From Streptomyces sp. A012304 (GTDB lineage Bacteria; Actinomycetota; Actinomycetes; Streptomycetales; Streptomycetaceae), in contig NZ_BQUN01000228.1 of assembly GCF_026008495.1 (NCBI RefSeq), positions 104,294-168,293 on the forward strand: DNA of 64,000 nucleotides, given 5' to 3'. The position numbers and the translations under genes were made by a program. Below are positions 1-7,990 of this stretch, piece by piece. Within the stretch, counting starts at the first letter, position 1, and each line of letters opens with the position of its first letter. The notes under the pieces were generated by a model. That model did not search any database. It was given only the letters and a program-made list of their open reading frames with translations, and was not told the DNA's origin.

Positions 1-444
1 GCCGTGGGTGTCCGAGAGGTCGCGCAGGTGGTGCAACGCGGCCTGGACGTCGTGCAGTTGCGCGGGCCAGACGGCGGCCTCGGAGGAGCGGTACTCGATG
101 TCCGCCATGGCGTATCCGCGTTCGGCGAAGAGCCGGGGCAAGCGGGGCCCGTACCCCCGGCGTTGATGGCGCCAGCCACCACCCGCCAGCCACACGATCA
201 CGGGGGTGGGGGCCGTCGTGGACGCCGGCAGGTACAGATCCATCCGCAGGTCCGCACCCGGTGCCGAGCCGTACGCGATGTCGCGCACCACCCGGACGGG
301 AGTCGGGTCGACCCGCTCGGGCGGGAGCGGTGCCCGGCTGAGCCCTTCCATGAAGCGGCCCATGACGGCGGCGTTGTTCGCCGACACGGCCGTCAGGTCA
401 GTCAGATCGAAGGCGTGCGACTGCTGCGGGGTCTCACCGGTCAC
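1..444 (-). CDS. alpha/beta hydrolase (esterase/lipase-like), 3' end outside the window
   Basis: This is the N-terminal 148 codons of an alpha/beta-hydrolase; the gene runs off the left edge, so the catalytic Asp and His are not visible. The visible part has the family strand order, with LYLPAST, then PVIVWLAGGGW at about residues 74-84 (oxyanion-hole Gly cluster), then the helix and strand before the nucleophile elbow. The start is taken as the GTG at 444, which overlaps the end of the upstream gene by 11 bases and so suggests translational coupling. It is the last visible gene of a five-gene leftward operon. By context it may hydrolyse an ester or lactone intermediate of aromatic catabolism; that role is inference. 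Family assignment is fairly safe, substrate unknown. Confidence 0.75.
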   Translation of the reverse strand, partial: MTGETPQQSHAFDLTDLTAVSANNAAVMGRFMEGLSRAPLPPERVDPTPVRVVRDIAYGSAPGADLRMDLYLPASTTAPTPVIVWLAGGGWRHQRRGYGPRLPRLFAERGYAMADIEYRSSEAAVWPAQLHDVQAALHHLRDLSDTHG

Positions 445-832
445 CGGCTGGTCCTGTCCTGGTCACGGCGAGGAGGGGGAGGGCACGACGCTTGCGTTCA
501 CGGTGTTCGTCGAGCCGTTGCCGGTAGTGCGGTGCGAGCCTGTCCGGGGTCCAGTCGAAGTCGTCCGTCAGCCGCACGTCCACCGCGGACACACCGGTCA
601 GAGCCGTGAGCCTGACCTGGGCCTCGGCCGCGAAGGAGCCGATGAGCACACAACTCGGCTCGGTCACGCCGACGGTGACCGCGACGCACTGACCGCCGGT
701 GCCGTCGTCCCGCACGTGAACATCACTGACGAGTCCCATGTCGTCGAGCCCGGCGGGGACTCCCGCGGTGATGCTGCACGGATCGAGGATCTCGTTGAGT
801 ACCGCGCGGACCTGGGTTTCCGTGACCGTCAT
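434..832 (-). CDS. MIP18/PaaD-family (DUF59) iron-sulfur assembly-like protein
   Basis: A 132-residue protein of the MIP18 family, which includes SufT, PaaD and other proteins that help load iron-sulfur clusters. The N-terminal helix (VRAVLNEILDPC) and the turn ending in the conserved DPC/S motif, followed by GLVSDVHV and CVAVTVGVTEPSC strands, match the family core of about 100 residues. A basic C-terminal tail (DEHRERKRR) follows the DDFDWTPDRL segment. The start overlaps the stop of the amidohydrolase gene by four bases (ATGA). Lying in an operon divergent from a Rieske oxygenase and 2Fe-2S reductase, it could help mature those clusters, but this partnership is inferred only from position. 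Confidence 0.8.
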   Translation of the reverse strand: MTVTETQVRAVLNEILDPCSITAGVPAGLDDMGLVSDVHVRDDGTGGQCVAVTVGVTEPSCVLIGSFAAEAQVRLTALTGVSAVDVRLTDDFDWTPDRLAPHYRQRLDEHRERKRRALPLLAVTRTGPAGDR

Positions 833-1905
833 CGGGCACCTGCCAGGGCGTCGTCGGCCGGGGCGACCCGTCCGCCCCAGGGCTCCTGGAGTTCGGTGGT
901 GTCGAACTCGTCGCCGCGGACGCGCTCGCGGAGGTCCTTCTCGTCGATGCCGTGCATCCGCAGGAAGTTGCGGCCGAGGATGTCGGCCTTGATCTCCTTG
1001 GTGAGGTCGGGCAGCCCGTACTCCTCGATCAGGTCACGGGGCATCTCGAAGTTCCAGAACGCCTCGATCGCCGGCCGGGGGTGGACCGCGTCGCAGCCGG
1101 TCGCCCAGATGATCCGCTCGGCGGCACCGGCCTGCAGAAAGGCCCCCAACGCCTGTGCGAAGCGGCGGGGCGCGTAGACGGCCATGAACGACGTGGCCTC
1201 CAGGTTGACCCATACGTTGCGGAAGGACTCCAGCTGGAGGGCCGTCTCCTCGACGAAGGCCATGCCGCCGTGGACGACCTCGAAGGTGAGGTCGGGGAAG
1301 GCCAGCGCGGCGGCTTCGACGTCGCCCATCCCGAGGGCGGAGGTCGGCCCGGGCCCGACCGGGAGCGCCTTGTGGATGGCCACGACCTTCAGACCGTGCT
1401 GCCGGGCCCGCTCCAACAGCGGGAAGCAGACCTCCGGGTCACCCATGTCCAGCGCGGTCACCCGGCCCTCGACGACGTCGATCGGATAGAGCTTGAGCGC
1501 GTTGACCCGGTGCTTCTCCACCAGCTCGTCCACCCGGTCCAGGGCACCGGGGCGCAGCGGGGACACCGCGCCGTAGATCAGCACGCGCTCGGGCCACTTC
1601 TCGCGCATCTCCAGCCCGACGCCCAGCGCCGAGCCCCCGTCCCGGAAGTGGCCGTAGATGGGTGTCTCGTGGTAGGCGATCACGTCGGTCTGGCTCTCCG
1701 CGAGCAGGGCCCGGCCGATGATGTCCGCGCCCGCACCCCGCATGTAGGTGGAGCGCTCAAGGGTGTATGCGGGACCGCTGACCCGTTTGTGCAGGCCGTA
1801 GAGGTGTTCGCCGATGGCCGCCCCGATGTGCGGGTCGACGCAGTTCTCGGGCCGGAAGTTGTAGTTGTGGGCCACGCCCTCGACGACGAGGAAGTCATCG
1901 ATCAC
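829..1905 (-). CDS. amidohydrolase_2-family metal-dependent hydrolase or decarboxylase
   Basis: A 358-residue TIM-barrel protein of the amidohydrolase_2 family, which holds gamma-resorcylate and related non-oxidative decarboxylases as well as hydrolases. Visible barrel landmarks are VVAIHKALP (third-strand His), FEVVHGGMAF (His of strand five/six) and the C-terminal ATGCDAVHPRP, where the Asp would be the barrel-end metal or catalytic residue. The N-terminal segment GVAHNYNFRP replaces the usual HxH motif, so metal binding at that position is reduced or different. The start overlaps the HbpS-like gene by 11 bases. Decarboxylation or ring hydrolysis of an aromatic acid fits the neighbourhood but is not shown. 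The length is normal for the family. Confidence 0.75.
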   Translation of the reverse strand: MIDDFLVVEGVAHNYNFRPENCVDPHIGAAIGEHLYGLHKRVSGPAYTLERSTYMRGAGADIIGRALLAESQTDVIAYHETPIYGHFRDGGSALGVGLEMREKWPERVLIYGAVSPLRPGALDRVDELVEKHRVNALKLYPIDVVEGRVTALDMGDPEVCFPLLERARQHGLKVVAIHKALPVGPGPTSALGMGDVEAAALAFPDLTFEVVHGGMAFVEETALQLESFRNVWVNLEATSFMAVYAPRRFAQALGAFLQAGAAERIIWATGCDAVHPRPAIEAFWNFEMPRDLIEEYGLPDLTKEIKADILGRNFLRMHGIDEKDLRERVRGDEFDTTELQEPWGGRVAPADDALAGAR

Positions 1906-2410
1906 GGTCGTTCTCCTTCAGTGTCCCGGACATCACGGGCGCTGCGGGCGTTGCGGGCGGCACGGATGTCATGGGTGGCACGGCCGCTCGGTCGAGCAGG
2001 TCCTTCAGGCCCTCCAGGGCGCGGGAGGCGAGTCGCTCGTCGGTCTCGCCGTCCGCGCCGCCGACGCCGACGACACCGATGACCTCGCCGTCGTCCACGG
2101 TGATGGGCACCCCGCCCGGCACCGGCAGGAGGTCGGCGTCGACGAGGTGCACGGGCGCGAGCGCCAACGCGGGGGACGCGGCGAGAGCGGCGAACTTCGA
2201 GGTCGGCACACCGGTGACGGCGGCGGTATAGGCCTTGCGGCGCGCGGTCTCGATCCCGATGCGGCCGACTCCGTCGTCGCTGAGCAGCACCTTGATGACG
2301 CCGCTGCGATTGACGACGGCCACACAGACGCGCGCGCCCTCGCTCCGGGCCGCCTCCAGCACGGCCTCGGCCGCCCGGTGCGCGATGGCATAGCTCAGGG
2401 CTTCCCTCAT
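1895..2410 (-). CDS. HbpS/GlcG-like (DUF336) haem-binding-family protein
   Basis: A 171-residue protein whose first about 138 residues are a complete DUF336 domain (MREALSYAIAHRAAEAVLEA, then CVAVVNRSGVIKVLLSDDGV, and the glycine-rich GEVIGVVGVGGA near the end). Members include the Streptomyces haem-binding regulator HbpS and GlcG; many in catabolic operons have no known role. There is no export signal, unlike HbpS itself. The C-terminal 30 residues are a low-complexity Pro/Ala tail absent from the paralogue at 44174-44596. The start codon overlaps the stop of the GMC oxidoreductase gene by four bases. The paralogue also sits beside a Rieske gene, so an auxiliary role in oxygenase function is plausible but unproven. 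Confidence 0.8.
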   Translation of the reverse strand: MREALSYAIAHRAAEAVLEAARSEGARVCVAVVNRSGVIKVLLSDDGVGRIGIETARRKAYTAAVTGVPTSKFAALAASPALALAPVHLVDADLLPVPGGVPITVDDGEVIGVVGVGGADGETDERLASRALEGLKDLLDRAAVPPMTSVPPATPAAPVMSGTLKENDRDR

Positions 2411-4056
2411 CCCGCGGTCCTCTCATGAAGCGGGGCTCCGGTGGCCGCCGGGATGCCGCGGATCAGGTCCGACGCCTTCTCGGCTACGGCGATGACGGTG
2501 GCGTTGATGTTCGCGCCGGGCACGCTCGGCAGCACCGACGCGTCGACGACGCGCAGTCCGTCGATGCCGCGCACCCGCAGCTCGGGGTCGACGACGGCGG
2601 TCTCGGAGGTGCCGATGGCGCAGGTGCCGCAGGCGTGGTTGGCGGAGTAGCCGGTCTCACGCAGATAGCGCTCGAAGTCCTCGTCGGTGCGTACGTCGGG
2701 GCCCGGTGCGAGTTCCGCCCGGATCATCGGGGCGACCTCGGGGCTGCGCAGGACGGCCAGCGTGGTGCGCACGGTCTCCCGCAGCGCGGCGACGTCCTCC
2801 GGCTCGGTGAGCAGGTTGAACGTGATCCGCGGCGGGGCGGCCGGGTCGGCGGAGCCCAGCCGTACCTCGCCGCGGCTGCGGGGGGTCGCGACGGCGTTGA
2901 GGGCCACGCAGTGACGGTTCTTCAGTGGCCGTATGCCGGGGAACCAGGGCCGGGCGTCGAAACCGCCGCCCAGGATGCCGAGGAATCCGTCGGGACGGTC
3001 GAGGCCGGGGCGGGTGCGGACGTACGCGGACAGGAACTCGGGCATTCCGGCCAGCGGACCGCTCCCGGCCAGCAGCCAGCGGAAGGCGCCCAGGACCACT
3101 CGGTCGGCACGCAGGTGCTCGTGGAAGGTCACCGGGTCCTTGACGTCGAACAGCACGGGCGCTGCCGGGTGGTCCTGGAGGTTGGCGCCGACCCCGGGGA
3201 GGTCCAGTGCAACAGCGACCCCCAGTTCGCGCAGCTGGTCTGCCGGTCCGATGCCCGAACGCATCAGCAGCTGGGGTGAGTTGTAGGTGCCGGCGCACAG
3301 TACGACCTCACGTGCGGCGCGGATCACCCGGCTGCGTCCGCCCTTGACGACGCGGACACCGCTCGCGCGCCCTGCCTCCAGGACGACCTTGTCCACGAGC
3401 ACCCCGGTGAGCAGGGTCAGGTTCGGCCGCTGCCGCAGGACGGGTCGCAGGTAGGCGGCGGCGGTGCTGTGGCGACGGCCGCGACGGATGGCGGTCTCGT
3501 TCTGCCCGGCTCCGGTGGGGTCCCCGCTCTGGGTGTCGTCGGGGAACCCGATGCCCAGCGATCGGGCGCCGCTGTCCAGACGCCGGCCGAAAGGACCCCG
3601 CCGGACCGTGGTCGACACGGTGACGGGTCCGTACCCGCCGTGGTGCTCGGTGTCGCCGCGCCAACTGCTCTCGGAGCGGCGGAAATACGGCAGCAGGTCG
3701 TCCCAACCCCAGCCTGTCGCACCGGACTTGACCCAGTCGTCGTAGTCGAGGCGGTGTGCGCGGACATGGGTCGAGCCGTTGATCGACCCGGTGCCGCCGA
3801 CCAGCCGGCCGCGCGGGACGGGGATCCGCCGGCCGTTCAGACCCGGCTCGGGCTCCGACTCGTAACCCCAGCCGATGTCCTCGCGTCCCGACAGCAGCCC
3901 GACCCCGAGGGGCAACCGCACCAGCAGGCCGCGATCCGCGGACGGGCCGGCCTCGATCAGCAGTACCCGTGTCCCGGGGTCCGCGGACAGGCGCGCGGCG
4001 AGGACGCAGCCGGCCGTACCCGCGCCGACGACGACGTAGTCGTACTCGGCGCTCAT
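2407..4056 (-). CDS. GMC-family FAD-dependent oxidoreductase (alcohol dehydrogenase/oxidase type)
   Basis: A 549-residue flavoprotein of the glucose-methanol-choline family, which oxidises alcohols to aldehydes. The dinucleotide-binding motif VVVGAGTAGCVLAARLS is at residues 8-24, the GMC signature GRLVGGTGSINGS near residue 83-95, and the C-terminal active-site His is at about 474 (NHACGTCAIG) with the conserved Asn near 516-518 (PGANINAT). An AGGAG ribosome binding site precedes the ATG. It is the first gene of the leftward five-gene operon and divergent from the Rieske operon. Oxidation of an aryl or side-chain alcohol is a reasonable guess; the substrate cannot be read from sequence. Confidence 0.9.
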   Translation of the reverse strand: MSAEYDYVVVGAGTAGCVLAARLSADPGTRVLLIEAGPSADRGLLVRLPLGVGLLSGREDIGWGYESEPEPGLNGRRIPVPRGRLVGGTGSINGSTHVRAHRLDYDDWVKSGATGWGWDDLLPYFRRSESSWRGDTEHHGGYGPVTVSTTVRRGPFGRRLDSGARSLGIGFPDDTQSGDPTGAGQNETAIRRGRRHSTAAAYLRPVLRQRPNLTLLTGVLVDKVVLEAGRASGVRVVKGGRSRVIRAAREVVLCAGTYNSPQLLMRSGIGPADQLRELGVAVALDLPGVGANLQDHPAAPVLFDVKDPVTFHEHLRADRVVLGAFRWLLAGSGPLAGMPEFLSAYVRTRPGLDRPDGFLGILGGGFDARPWFPGIRPLKNRHCVALNAVATPRSRGEVRLGSADPAAPPRITFNLLTEPEDVAALRETVRTTLAVLRSPEVAPMIRAELAPGPDVRTDEDFERYLRETGYSANHACGTCAIGTSETAVVDPELRVRGIDGLRVVDASVLPSVPGANINATVIAVAEKASDLIRGIPAATGAPLHERTAG

Positions 4057-4297
4057 GCGGAGGCTCCTGTGGAGGGTCGGGACATCTCGTCTCCTTCGGC
4101 TCTGGACGAACGCACGCTGGAGGAGCCGCGGAAAATCGCGGGGTGGGCGGTCGCCGGCTCGGCACGTTCTCAGGTGTGGTGGCGAGGTGCGGCTCAGGCC
4201 GCGAGCGGCTCGTCACCTCGGTGCCGGGCCACCGTAACAAGGCGTCCCGCGATCCGACAGGACTCTGCAAGTAATTCATCAAACAAGGTCGGAGCCA

Positions 4298-4326
4298 TTG
4301 ACAGCTTTTCATCAGACCCGTACAAC
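4298..4326 (+). promoter_or_regulatory. SigA/HrdB-type promoter for the first Rieske operon, with direct repeats
   Basis: TTGACA at 4298-4303 and TACAAC at 4321-4326 are separated by exactly 17 bases, a near-consensus vegetative promoter. It lies in an unusually AT-rich pocket of the 455-base gap between the divergent GMC and Rieske genes and would give a leader of about 180 bases. Two direct repeats, TTCATCAAAC (4275-4284) and TTCATCAGAC (4308-4317), are 33 bases apart and flank the -35 box, so they may be regulator half-sites. Nothing coding is evident in the rest of the gap. Confidence 0.6.
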
Positions 4327-4511
4327 GGCATGAACGCCCCCTGGGCGCCAACCGCTCGCCGCGCCTGTCCGAGCGTGCCGGAAGAGCCGCCGCACGCACC
4401 GACGACGACGCCTCGCGACCGTACGAAACGGCCTCCACCGCGGGTTGTCCAAGCCCTCAGCGGCCCTCTACACGCGTCCCCGCTGCCTCCACGCCGAGGA
4501 GATGGATCACC

Positions 4512-5810
4512 ATGACCGACACGACCGTGACCGACACGGGAACCGGCTACGGCCGCAAGCCCTCCTCCCACGACGCCCGCCTGACCGAGGTCGGCCCTGG
4601 CACGCCGATGGGTGAGGCGCTGCGCCGTCACTGGCAGCCGATCGCCAGCTCCACCGCCCTGACCAGCGACGTTCCCCACCGCGTCCGCATGCTGGGCGAG
4701 AACCTGATCGTCTTCCGGGACGGCCAGGGCCGCCCCGGTGTCGTCTTCGAGCGGTGCGCACACCGCGGCAGCAGCCTCTTCTACGGCCGCATCGAGGAGG
4801 ACGGCATCCGCTGCTGCTACCACGGCTGGAAGTTCGACGTGCAGGGCCACTGCCTGGAACAGGCCTGCGAACTCGACGGCGGCCGCCGCCGCAACCTCGC
4901 CCGCCAGCCCTGGTACCCGGTGGAGGAGGCCTACGGCCTGGTCTTCGTCTACATGGGCCCGCCCGAGCTCAAGCCCCCGCTGCCGCGCTACGACAGCCTC
5001 GAACCACTGGATGAGGGGGAGAGCTACCACACCAGCTGGATGGTCCCGGGCGCCGAGGTGATCGGCCTGGAGCAGGACTACAACTGGCTCCAGCTCTTCG
5101 AGAACGCCGTCGACCCCGTGCACGCGGCGTGGCTCCACTCCAACCACAGCGGGTTCCAGTTCCAGGGCACCGGCACGACCGGCTTCCCCGAGCACTACTA
5201 CGACCCCTCCACGGCCGCGGAGCGCACCACCTACCACCGCACCGGCAACGGCGTGAAGTACATCTGGCGCTACCAGGACGACCTGGGCGCCGACGGCGCG
5301 ACCGTGGACCTGGAGTGGTCCGTGGAGTGCATGCTGCCCAACATCATCGCCCTGCCCGACTTCATCCGATCGACCCCCGACGTCCGCTGCGACATGCTGA
5401 TCTGGGTGGTCCCCGCCGACGACACCCACCACCGGCTGGTCTTCTCCGTCCGCTCCGCCGACCCCGAGCGGGCCACGTCCTTCATGTTCGGCATCAAGCA
5501 GAACGGCAAGGACGGCTGGCTGCTGAGCGAGGAGGAGAAGCAGCGCTTCCCCGGCGACTACGAGGCCCAGTGGTCGCAGGGTCCCATCACCCAGCACTCC
5601 GAGGAGACCCTGGCCCCCTCCGACAAGGGCGTCGTCATGCTCCGGCGCATGCTGCGCACGATGATCGACGACGTCGAGGCCGGCCGCACCCCGCTCGGCG
5701 TCGCCACCCCCGGCGAGCCGGTCCGCCACGTGGAGGCCGGCCTCGTCACCAGGCCGAAGGCCTCCACGCAGACGGACCGGGCGGCCGCGCCCACGGCGGC
5801 GGGGGCGTGA
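4512..5810 (+). CDS. Rieske aromatic ring-hydroxylating oxygenase, alpha subunit (module A)
   Basis: A 432-residue phthalate/vanillate-type oxygenase. The Rieske 2Fe-2S centre is complete: C82-A-H84 and C101-x2-H104 (CAHRG...CCYHGW). The catalytic-domain iron motif D201-P-V-H204-x4-H209 follows. The product should be a homomultimeric oxygenase that hydroxylates or O-demethylates an aromatic substrate using electrons from the reductase encoded next. A GAGGAG ribosome binding site lies upstream of the ATG. It is closely similar to the protein at 41802-43097 (compare VGPGTPMGEALRRHWQPIAS with VGPGTPMGEALRRYWHPVAS). The natural substrate is unknown; demethylation of a methoxy-aromatic is one possibility. 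Confidence 0.93.
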   Translation: MTDTTVTDTGTGYGRKPSSHDARLTEVGPGTPMGEALRRHWQPIASSTALTSDVPHRVRMLGENLIVFRDGQGRPGVVFERCAHRGSSLFYGRIEEDGIRCCYHGWKFDVQGHCLEQACELDGGRRRNLARQPWYPVEEAYGLVFVYMGPPELKPPLPRYDSLEPLDEGESYHTSWMVPGAEVIGLEQDYNWLQLFENAVDPVHAAWLHSNHSGFQFQGTGTTGFPEHYYDPSTAAERTTYHRTGNGVKYIWRYQDDLGADGATVDLEWSVECMLPNIIALPDFIRSTPDVRCDMLIWVVPADDTHHRLVFSVRSADPERATSFMFGIKQNGKDGWLLSEEEKQRFPGDYEAQWSQGPITQHSEETLAPSDKGVVMLRRMLRTMIDDVEAGRTPLGVATPGEPVRHVEAGLVTRPKASTQTDRAAAPTAAGA

Positions 5811-5817
5811 CCGAAAC

Positions 5818-6786
5818 GTGAGCACCACCTCCTGGACGGACGTGGTCGTCGTCGCCCGCTACGACGCCACGCCCAGAATCGCGGTCTTCGAACTCGCCCG
5901 CGCCGACGGCGACGAGCTGTGGGAGTACGAGCCCGGCGCCCACATCGACGTACAGGTCGGCGAGGCGGCACTGGTCAGGCAGTACTCCCTGTGCGGGCCG
6001 CCCGGCATCCACAAGCAGTACCGGATCGCGGTCCTCGAAGAGGCCGCCTCGCGCGGCGGATCACGCGCCATGCACGCCCTCACCGAGGGCGACACGCTGC
6101 GCATCGCCGCACCCCGCAACCGCTTCGCCCTGGCGTCCGCGCGCCGGCACGTGCTCCTCGCGGGCGGCATCGGCATCACCCCGCTGCTGTCGATGGCCCA
6201 GAACCTCGACGCCACCGGGGGCGACTACCACCTGCACTACTGCGCCCGCAGCCGGAGCGAGGCGGCCTTCCTCGCCGAGCTGGAGAACCATCCGCGGGTC
6301 ACTCTCCACTTCGACGACCAGGCACCGGACCAACTCCTGGATCTGGAGCGCGACTTGGGGGATCCCGTCGCCGACACCGCGGTCTATGTCTGCGGTCCCG
6401 GCGGGTTCATGGACTACACGCTGGGACGGGCGGCCGAGCTGGGATGGCCCGCGTCCGCCCTGCACAAGGAGCGCTTCAGCGCCGCGCCCCCGGCCGCCGC
6501 CGAGCCCGACGGGGCAGGGGAGAGCGCATTCACCGTGCGCCTGTCCTCAACGGGAGCGGAGTACACCGTCCCCGAGGACCAGAGCGTCCTGGACGTACTG
6601 CTGGCGAACGGGGTCGAGGCGCCCTACTCCTGCGGACAGGGCATCTGCGGCGAGTGCATCGTGCGGGTTCGGGCCGGTGAGCCCGATCACCGAGACGAGA
6701 TCCTGACCGACGGGGAGCGCGCGGAGGGCCTGTTCACTCCGTGCTCGTCCCGGTCGAGGTCCCCGATCCTGGAGCTCGAACTGTGA
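5818..6786 (+). CDS. PDR/VanB-type oxygenase reductase (FMN/NADH, C-terminal 2Fe-2S)
   Basis: A 322-residue electron-transfer partner for the Rieske oxygenase just upstream. Domain order is flavin-binding barrel (RQYSLCGPP near 58-66), NAD-binding domain (LLAGGIGITPLLSMA about 116-130; YVCGPGGFMDY about 190-200), then a plant-type ferredoxin domain (PYSCGQGICGECIVRV, with the fourth Cys in FTPCSSR). Electrons pass NADH to flavin to 2Fe-2S to Rieske. The GTG start lies seven bases after the oxygenase stop, and the stop overlaps the next start (GTGA). The length and order are typical of phthalate dioxygenase reductases. Confidence 0.93.
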   Translation: MSTTSWTDVVVVARYDATPRIAVFELARADGDELWEYEPGAHIDVQVGEAALVRQYSLCGPPGIHKQYRIAVLEEAASRGGSRAMHALTEGDTLRIAAPRNRFALASARRHVLLAGGIGITPLLSMAQNLDATGGDYHLHYCARSRSEAAFLAELENHPRVTLHFDDQAPDQLLDLERDLGDPVADTAVYVCGPGGFMDYTLGRAAELGWPASALHKERFSAAPPAAAEPDGAGESAFTVRLSSTGAEYTVPEDQSVLDVLLANGVEAPYSCGQGICGECIVRVRAGEPDHRDEILTDGERAEGLFTPCSSRSRSPILELEL

Positions 6787-7211
6787 CCGACTCTCCGACA
6801 CCGGCGACGGCGGAGAGCGCCCGCTCCGTCCCGGCCACCCTTGAGGACGCCGAGGCCGCCTGGCTCGCCGCGCAGACGCTCCCGGACCCGGAGCCGGCGA
6901 TCCGTGCCCTGCTGCATCCCGACTGCGTGATCGTGCACTCGGCGGTCGGGCACATCCACAGGACGGACGACTGGCTGGCGTACGCCAAGCGCATGGGCCG
7001 CACCAGCCAGGTGGACACCTTCGACGTGACCGTCCAGAGGTTCGGCACGACGGCCGTGGTCAGCTGCCTGCAGGAGATGCGGGTCGCCTACGTCCCCGAC
7101 CTGCCCCCGTTCGTCGTCCAGGCCGCTGCCACCAGGGTCTGGGTGCGGTCCTCGGCGGGCGGCTGGCAGCTGGCGCATCTGCAGATGGCCCGGCGGCTGC
7201 CGCCGGGCTGA
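6783..7211 (+). CDS. small NTF2/SnoaL-like protein associated with Rieske module A
   Basis: A 142-residue protein starting at a GTG that overlaps the reductase stop by four bases; an upstream in-frame ATG at 6741 would lie inside the reductase gene and is less likely. Its pattern AAWLAAQT...LLHPDCVIVHSAVGHIH, then VVSCLQEMRV and a C-terminal LPPFVVQAAATRVW...GWQLAHLQMARRLPP is shared with the proteins at 11033-11452 and 40429-40833. The shape fits the cone-like NTF2/SnoaL fold used by Rieske dioxygenase beta subunits and by small isomerases or cyclases. Strict linkage to the oxygenase-reductase pair suggests an oxygenase accessory subunit or the enzyme for the next step. The function is not established. 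Confidence 0.8.
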   Translation: MTDSPTPATAESARSVPATLEDAEAAWLAAQTLPDPEPAIRALLHPDCVIVHSAVGHIHRTDDWLAYAKRMGRTSQVDTFDVTVQRFGTTAVVSCLQEMRVAYVPDLPPFVVQAAATRVWVRSSAGGWQLAHLQMARRLPPG

Positions 7212-7217
7212 GCATCC

Positions 7218-7235
7218 CGGCTCCCGCAAGCCGGT
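7218..7235. terminator. short hairpin between convergent genes
   Basis: CCGGCT at 7218-7223 pairs with AGCCGG at 7230-7235 across a six-base loop, between the convergent NTF2-like and TetR genes. It could terminate both transcripts. No T-tract is present, as is common in these genomes. Confidence 0.45.
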
Positions 7236-7240
7236 CGCCT

Positions 7241-7936
7241 TCAGCCCTGGGGCTCGCCGTTCACCGGCGGGCCCTCGTCCTGTGTCGCTTCGGCGAGTGC
7301 GGAGATGATCTGACCCACCTGGTTCGCGTAGTGGTCGATGAACTCCGGTGCGGCGGGGTCCTGCTGGACGAGTTCACGAGCGATCCACGGGATGGCCACC
7401 GGAGCGATCGAGGCGGCGAAGAAGACGAGGGCCACGGCCCCCACGTCGAGGTCACCGCGGAACTCACCGCGCGCCTGTCGCGCGCGGAGTTCCTCGACGT
7501 GCTTGAACAACTCGGCGGCCCGCTCGTCCTCGGCGGGCGGGCGCGTGCCGGGGTCCTCGCGGGTGACCATGTGCACCCACCCCGGGTCCTCGTGCGCCCA
7601 GTGGACATAGCGGCGCACGGCCTCCGCGAACGTGTGGGCCTGGCTGACGCGCATGGACTCCTCGAGCCACTGCTCGCTCAGCGCCTCGTACAGCCCGCGT
7701 TTGCCTCCGAAGTAGTAGGTGATCAGCTGATGGCTGACGCCGGCCGCCTCGGCGATCCGTACGACCCGGGCCCCGTCGAAACCATGGGTGCCGAACTCCG
7801 TCGCGGCGGCGGACAGGATGGCCCGCCGGGTCCCCACCGGGTCCCGCTGGCGGTCGGGATCCTTCGGGCTCCTGCGGCGCTGCTGCCGGCCCGATGGTGC
7901 TCCCGGCTTCCCCGACGTCGTTTCCTCCGCTGTCAC
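7241..7936 (-). CDS. TetR-family transcriptional regulator
   Basis: A 231-residue regulator beginning at GTG 7936. After a basic, disordered N-terminal 33 residues the TetR DNA-binding domain reads RRAILSAAATEFGTHGFDGARVV, then RIAEAAGVSHQLITYYFGGKRGLYEAL, a textbook helix-turn-helix with the YYF recognition helix. The C-terminal ligand domain (about 90-215) resembles the TetR_C domains of RutR/AcrR types. It lies 54 bases downstream of the SDR gene on the same strand and is probably co-transcribed with it. It may control the SDR, the MFS gene or the Rieske operon; no clear operator was assigned to it. Confidence 0.9.
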   Translation of the reverse strand: MTAEETTSGKPGAPSGRQQRRRSPKDPDRQRDPVGTRRAILSAAATEFGTHGFDGARVVRIAEAAGVSHQLITYYFGGKRGLYEALSEQWLEESMRVSQAHTFAEAVRRYVHWAHEDPGWVHMVTREDPGTRPPAEDERAAELFKHVEELRARQARGEFRGDLDVGAVALVFFAASIAPVAIPWIARELVQQDPAAPEFIDHYANQVGQIISALAEATQDEGPPVNGEPQG

Positions 7937-7990
7937 AGGGTCGACCTTACCGGCGCTCTCACTGGACGGACATCGTGGTGCGAGGACCGC

